From the NCBI GenBank assembly GCA_003487525.1, contig DNDT01000161.1, positions 1 to 6,334 of the forward strand: a DNA stretch of 6,334 bases, given 5' to 3'. The stretch comes from Flavobacteriales bacterium (lineage in GTDB: Bacteria > Bacteroidota > Bacteroidia > Flavobacteriales_E > Vicingaceae). The notes under the pieces were generated by a model. That model made no database searches. It saw only the letters and a program-made list of their open reading frames with translations, and was not told the DNA's origin. The translations under genes and the position numbers were made by a program. Shown here in pieces: positions 4,796-6,334 of the stretch (position 1 is its first letter; every line of letters begins with the position of its first letter).

Positions 4796-5428
4796 CTAGT
4801 AGGAAAATGTAACACCAACGGTCAGCAGGTTCCCCGAAACTTCTGGTTCCAGTACGTCAAGTTGAGGATCCGAAGTCGCAAAGTAACGATACTTGCCATC
4901 AATAGAGAATTTTTCGGCTACAGCATAACTGACACCAGCACTAAGTTGGTAGGCAAAGACAGTGTCGTCGTCGCTTGAGCTCAATGATCCCATACCTGTT
5001 ATTGACGTGTCGCTCACGTCAAGTTTTGAAAATCCAAGGCCAGCACTGACGAACGGGGTAAATGCACTCTTGTTTGCAAAGTCATAGTAGCCATTTATCA
5101 ACAGAGCAAGGCTTGAAAAATCTCCATTTATGTCAAGACTGCTACCCAGCACATTGACTTTATCCAAGTCGTGTTTCACATATTGAATTTCAGCCTCAAG
5201 CCTGAGGTTTTCATTGAAACCATAACCAAAGGCTCCTGCGATGGCCAAGCCGTTGTCAGATTCAATTTCCAAAGGAACGCCCGGCATATCAGAGTCAACA
5301 ACATCGGAATCATTCGGTATTGCCATTCCGATATTAGCGCTTACATACGGTCCTTCGGCGCTGTATGCGATGGAATTGACAAAAAGCAGCGTTGCAGAAC
5401 AAGCAATAATTAAAATACTCTTTTTCAT
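4796..5428 (-). CDS. Outer-membrane beta-barrel protein (OMP_b-brl / porin family)
   Basis: This 210-residue protein has a clear signal peptide: MKK, a hydrophobic core at 5-17 and a cut after Ala24 (AYSA/EG). The mature part alternates beta strands and acidic loops: GPYVSANIGMAIP, NGLAIAGAFGYGFNENLRLEAEIQYV, FSSLALLINGYYDF, FTPFVSAGLGFSKL, FAYQLSAGVSYAVAEKFSIDGKYRYF. It ends in LLTVGVTFSY with the C-terminal aromatic residue recognised by the BAM complex. Length fits an 8-stranded barrel of the OmpA-barrel/Opa-like type, with no periplasmic OmpA domain. IIAC at 7-10 loosely resembles a lipobox, but the hydrophobic core continues beyond it. ATG 5428 is preceded by AAGGGGGAA; longer upstream frames are not supported. 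It is the only minus-strand gene here. It may be a surface adhesin or structural porin; ligand unknown. Confidence 0.85.
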   Translation of the reverse strand: MKKSILIIACSATLLFVNSIAYSAEGPYVSANIGMAIPNDSDVVDSDMPGVPLEIESDNGLAIAGAFGYGFNENLRLEAEIQYVKHDLDKVNVLGSSLDINGDFSSLALLINGYYDFANKSAFTPFVSAGLGFSKLDVSDTSITGMGSLSSSDDDTVFAYQLSAGVSYAVAEKFSIDGKYRYFATSDPQLDVLEPEVSGNLLTVGVTFSY

Positions 5429-5467
5429 CCGTTCCCCCTTTTTATCCACTTGGATAATTGTATTTAA

Positions 5468-5581
5468 CAATGCCAAGACCCGTGGTTCATGAATAAACCT
5501 TTCGGCTCGTGTGAACTGATTTCCTCGCCACCTCCTTTTGCTTTTTAGATTATTGTTAATAATAATGGTATGTTGGCATTG
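5468..5581. repeat. 9-bp inverted repeat upstream of the barrel gene
   Basis: CAATGCCAA (5468-5476) and TTGGCATTG (5573-5581) are perfect reverse complements separated by 96 bases, located 40-153 bases upstream of the barrel start. They could be paired operator half-sites permitting a loop, or chance. Confidence 0.25.
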
Positions 5582-5709
5582 CATGAGTTCTTGAATTCAT
5601 ACCGCCTGGGGTCGCCCGGCAACCTGCTAAAGATCAGGTGCTTTCCTTACTTGCCTGACTTGCGGCAGGTTTGGTTTTTCTCAACTGGATGACAGATTTT
5701 ATCATAGCG

Positions 5710-5754
5710 CCCTAACGCTTAACAAGGACGAAGTGCTCATATTGAATGTTAGGT
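5710..5754 (+). other. Short attC-like remnant at the probable right edge of the array
   Basis: CCCTAAC (5710-5716) and a second left-core match GCTTAAC (5717-5723), followed by AAGG as in attC6, face a perfect right core GTTAGGT (5748-5754). Outside these, GCGCC (5707-5711) mirrors GGCGC (5759-5763). The 38-45 base span is too short for a working attC and the inner arms barely pair, so this looks like a site that has lost its centre. Confidence 0.35.
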
Positions 5755-5849
5755 GGTTGGCGCGGTAATTGTCTGAAAGTATGCAGAATTATCTTCCCAA
5801 ACAGGTCTTTTTTAGGATCTGTTATTGAGTCGTTAAGGCTAAAAATGTA

Positions 5850-5866
5850 ATTCCATATCCTGGAAT
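5850..5866. repeat. Small inverted repeat ATTCCA/TGGAAT
   Basis: ATTCCA (5850-5855) and TGGAAT (5861-5866) form a perfect 6-bp dyad with a 5-base loop, followed by an A-run (5868-5873). It may be a hairpin or a protein-binding dyad; no strand-specific T-run supports a plus-strand terminator. Confidence 0.3.
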
Positions 5867-5920
5867 GAAAAAATTTCGGGGCATGTTTGACTCAAAGATT
5901 TTTGTTTCGTGAGATTCCAT

Positions 5921-5941
5921 CACCAGGGTTGTTAACTGGTG
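5921..5941. promoter_or_regulatory. Inverted repeat just upstream of the fmdB-like promoter
   Basis: CACCAG (5921-5926) and CTGGTG (5936-5941) form a perfect 6-bp dyad with a 9-base spacer, ending 6 bases before the -35 hexamer. The position suits an activator or repressor site. No regulator family can be named from it. Confidence 0.35.
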
Positions 5942-5947
5942 CATCTC

Positions 5948-5976
5948 TTGACAGGAATAGGTGAGAGCATTACATT
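5948..5976 (+). promoter_or_regulatory. Sigma70-type promoter for the fmdB-like gene
   Basis: A perfect TTGACA (5948-5953), a 17-base spacer, then TACATT (5971-5976) matching the -10 consensus at 4 of 6. Transcription would start near 5983, giving a leader of about 115 bases before ATG 6099. Confidence 0.6.
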
Positions 5977-5986
5977 AATCAAGTTC

Positions 5987-6004
5987 TGCTGAAGTCGTTC
6001 AGCA
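5987..6004 (+). promoter_or_regulatory. Stem-loop at the 5' end of the fmdB-like leader
   Basis: TGCTGAA (5987-5993) and TTCAGCA (5998-6004) form a 7-bp stem with a GTCG loop, followed by TTTGTTTTTG. By shape it could be a terminator. But it begins within a few bases of the predicted transcript start, too close to the promoter for ordinary termination. A 5' stabilising stem-loop or attenuator is more likely. Confidence 0.4.
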
Positions 6005-6098
6005 TTTGTTTTTGAAAGCCTGAAACGTTGTGCCTGTGAGACTTGGGTGGCGATGGAAACGGCTCAATAATAGAATTACTGTATGGAGGTTTTGGTTA

Positions 6099-6334
6099 AT
6101 GCCTATTTACGAGTACGAGTGTCAGGGCTGCAAAAAGAATTTCGAGATCATGCAGAGCATGTCTGAAAAGCCGGTGGCAGCTTGCCCCGAATGTTCCGGC
6201 GAGATGAAGAAGCTGATTTCTTCCAGTTCCTTTCAGTTGAAGGGCGGTGGCTGGTTCGCTGACGGCTATAGTAACTGTGGTTCGGCCAGCGCCAGTTCGT
6301 CCAGCAGTTCCGGCGGTTGCGGCGCACCAAGCGG
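6099..6334 (+). CDS. FmdB-family zinc-ribbon protein, 3' end outside the window
   Basis: The 78 residues present begin MPIYEYECQGCKKNFEIMQSMSEKPVAACPECSGEMKKLI. This is the FmdB/CxxC_CxxC_SSSS zinc-ribbon signature (PF09723 type), with C8-x2-C11 and C29-x2-C32 binding one zinc. The usual SSSSFQLKGGGWFADGY segment follows, then a Ser/Gly-rich tail with two more cysteines (SSSSSSGGCGAPS). The family was named after a putative regulator of formamidase/acetamidase genes, but its general role is unclear, so I give no symbol. GGAGG (6085-6089) lies 9 bases before the ATG. The reading frame is open to the last base. It is more GC-rich than the cassette genes, consistent with resident chromosome. Confidence 0.88.
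   Translation, partial: MPIYEYECQGCKKNFEIMQSMSEKPVAACPECSGEMKKLISSSSFQLKGGGWFADGYSNCGSASASSSSSSGGCGAPS

Larger units (their letters stand above)
5429..6098. other. Gene-free region between divergent barrel and fmdB-like genes
   Basis: There is no credible gene in these 670 bases. They hold the 5' region of the minus-strand barrel gene (strong AAGGGGGAA ribosome binding site, no clear -35/-10 pair), a 9-bp inverted repeat, an attC-like remnant near 5710-5754, two small inverted repeats, and the promoter and 5' stem-loop of the fmdB-like gene. Confidence 0.6.

Noticed and set aside
5429..5584. N-terminal extension of the barrel protein to a start at 5584
   Set aside because: It would place 52 charged residues before a clear signal peptide; ATG 5428 has AAGGGGGAA at good spacing.
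5648..5676. GCCTG/CAGGT hairpin followed by T-rich sequence as a terminator
   Set aside because: Only five base pairs including a wobble, an 8-base loop, and no plus-strand gene ends nearby.
1..6334. tRNA/rRNA genes, CRISPR arrays, insertion sequences
   Set aside because: No cloverleaf, no regular spacer-repeat pattern, and no transposase-like frame was seen on either strand; the recurring palindromes are attC sites with non-identical sequence.

Overview
The window is best read as an integron gene-cassette array from a Gram-negative, probably proteobacterial, genome, followed by a piece of ordinary chromosome. Three things point to Gram-negative: a Lol-type lipoprotein, a secreted NTF2-like protein, and an 8-stranded-type outer-membrane beta-barrel. 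The flanking FmdB-type zinc-ribbon gene is common in Proteobacteria but does not fix the class. No integron integrase gene lies inside the window. If one exists it should be upstream of base 1.

Layout. Bases 1-306 hold no convincing gene but look like the head of the array: a Pc-like promoter (152-180), two copies of an 18-nt AT-rich repeat (232-249 and 273-290), and an insertion-type core GTTATGG at 290-296. From about 291 to 3401 there are six short plus-strand genes, each followed by a folded attC recombination site (721-812, 1210-1299, 1675-1764, 2170-2255, 2822-2884, 3290-3401). Each attC has an RYYYAAC-like left core, a GTTRRRY-like right core and complementary inner arms, most with the unpaired bases typical of attC. 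In order the genes encode a secreted NTF2-like protein, a multi-pass membrane protein, a zinc-ribbon/two-TM protein, a lipoprotein, a four-TM protein and a zinc-ribbon/TM protein. The sixth gene is cut by an in-frame TAA.

From 3401 to about 4650 the array looks degraded. Two more plus-strand genes are present: a membrane-anchored protein with an SPSGK...GGATTSF segment, and a multi-pass membrane protein. No clean attC lies between them and only a weak attC-like hairpin follows. A large palindrome (4736-4783) separates this from a minus-strand outer-membrane beta-barrel gene (4796-5428). A very short attC-like remnant (5710-5754) may mark the right edge of the array. The remaining sequence carries a well-formed promoter, two inverted repeats and the start of an FmdB-family gene that runs off the window.

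How it works together: the cassette genes would be read through from the array-head promoter or from small internal promoters. They share no pathway that I can recognise. The common theme is small envelope-located proteins of unknown function, as is usual for environmental and chromosomal cassette arrays. Attributing mobility to the integron is well supported by the attC sites. The attI/Pc assignment and the degenerate sites further right are inference.
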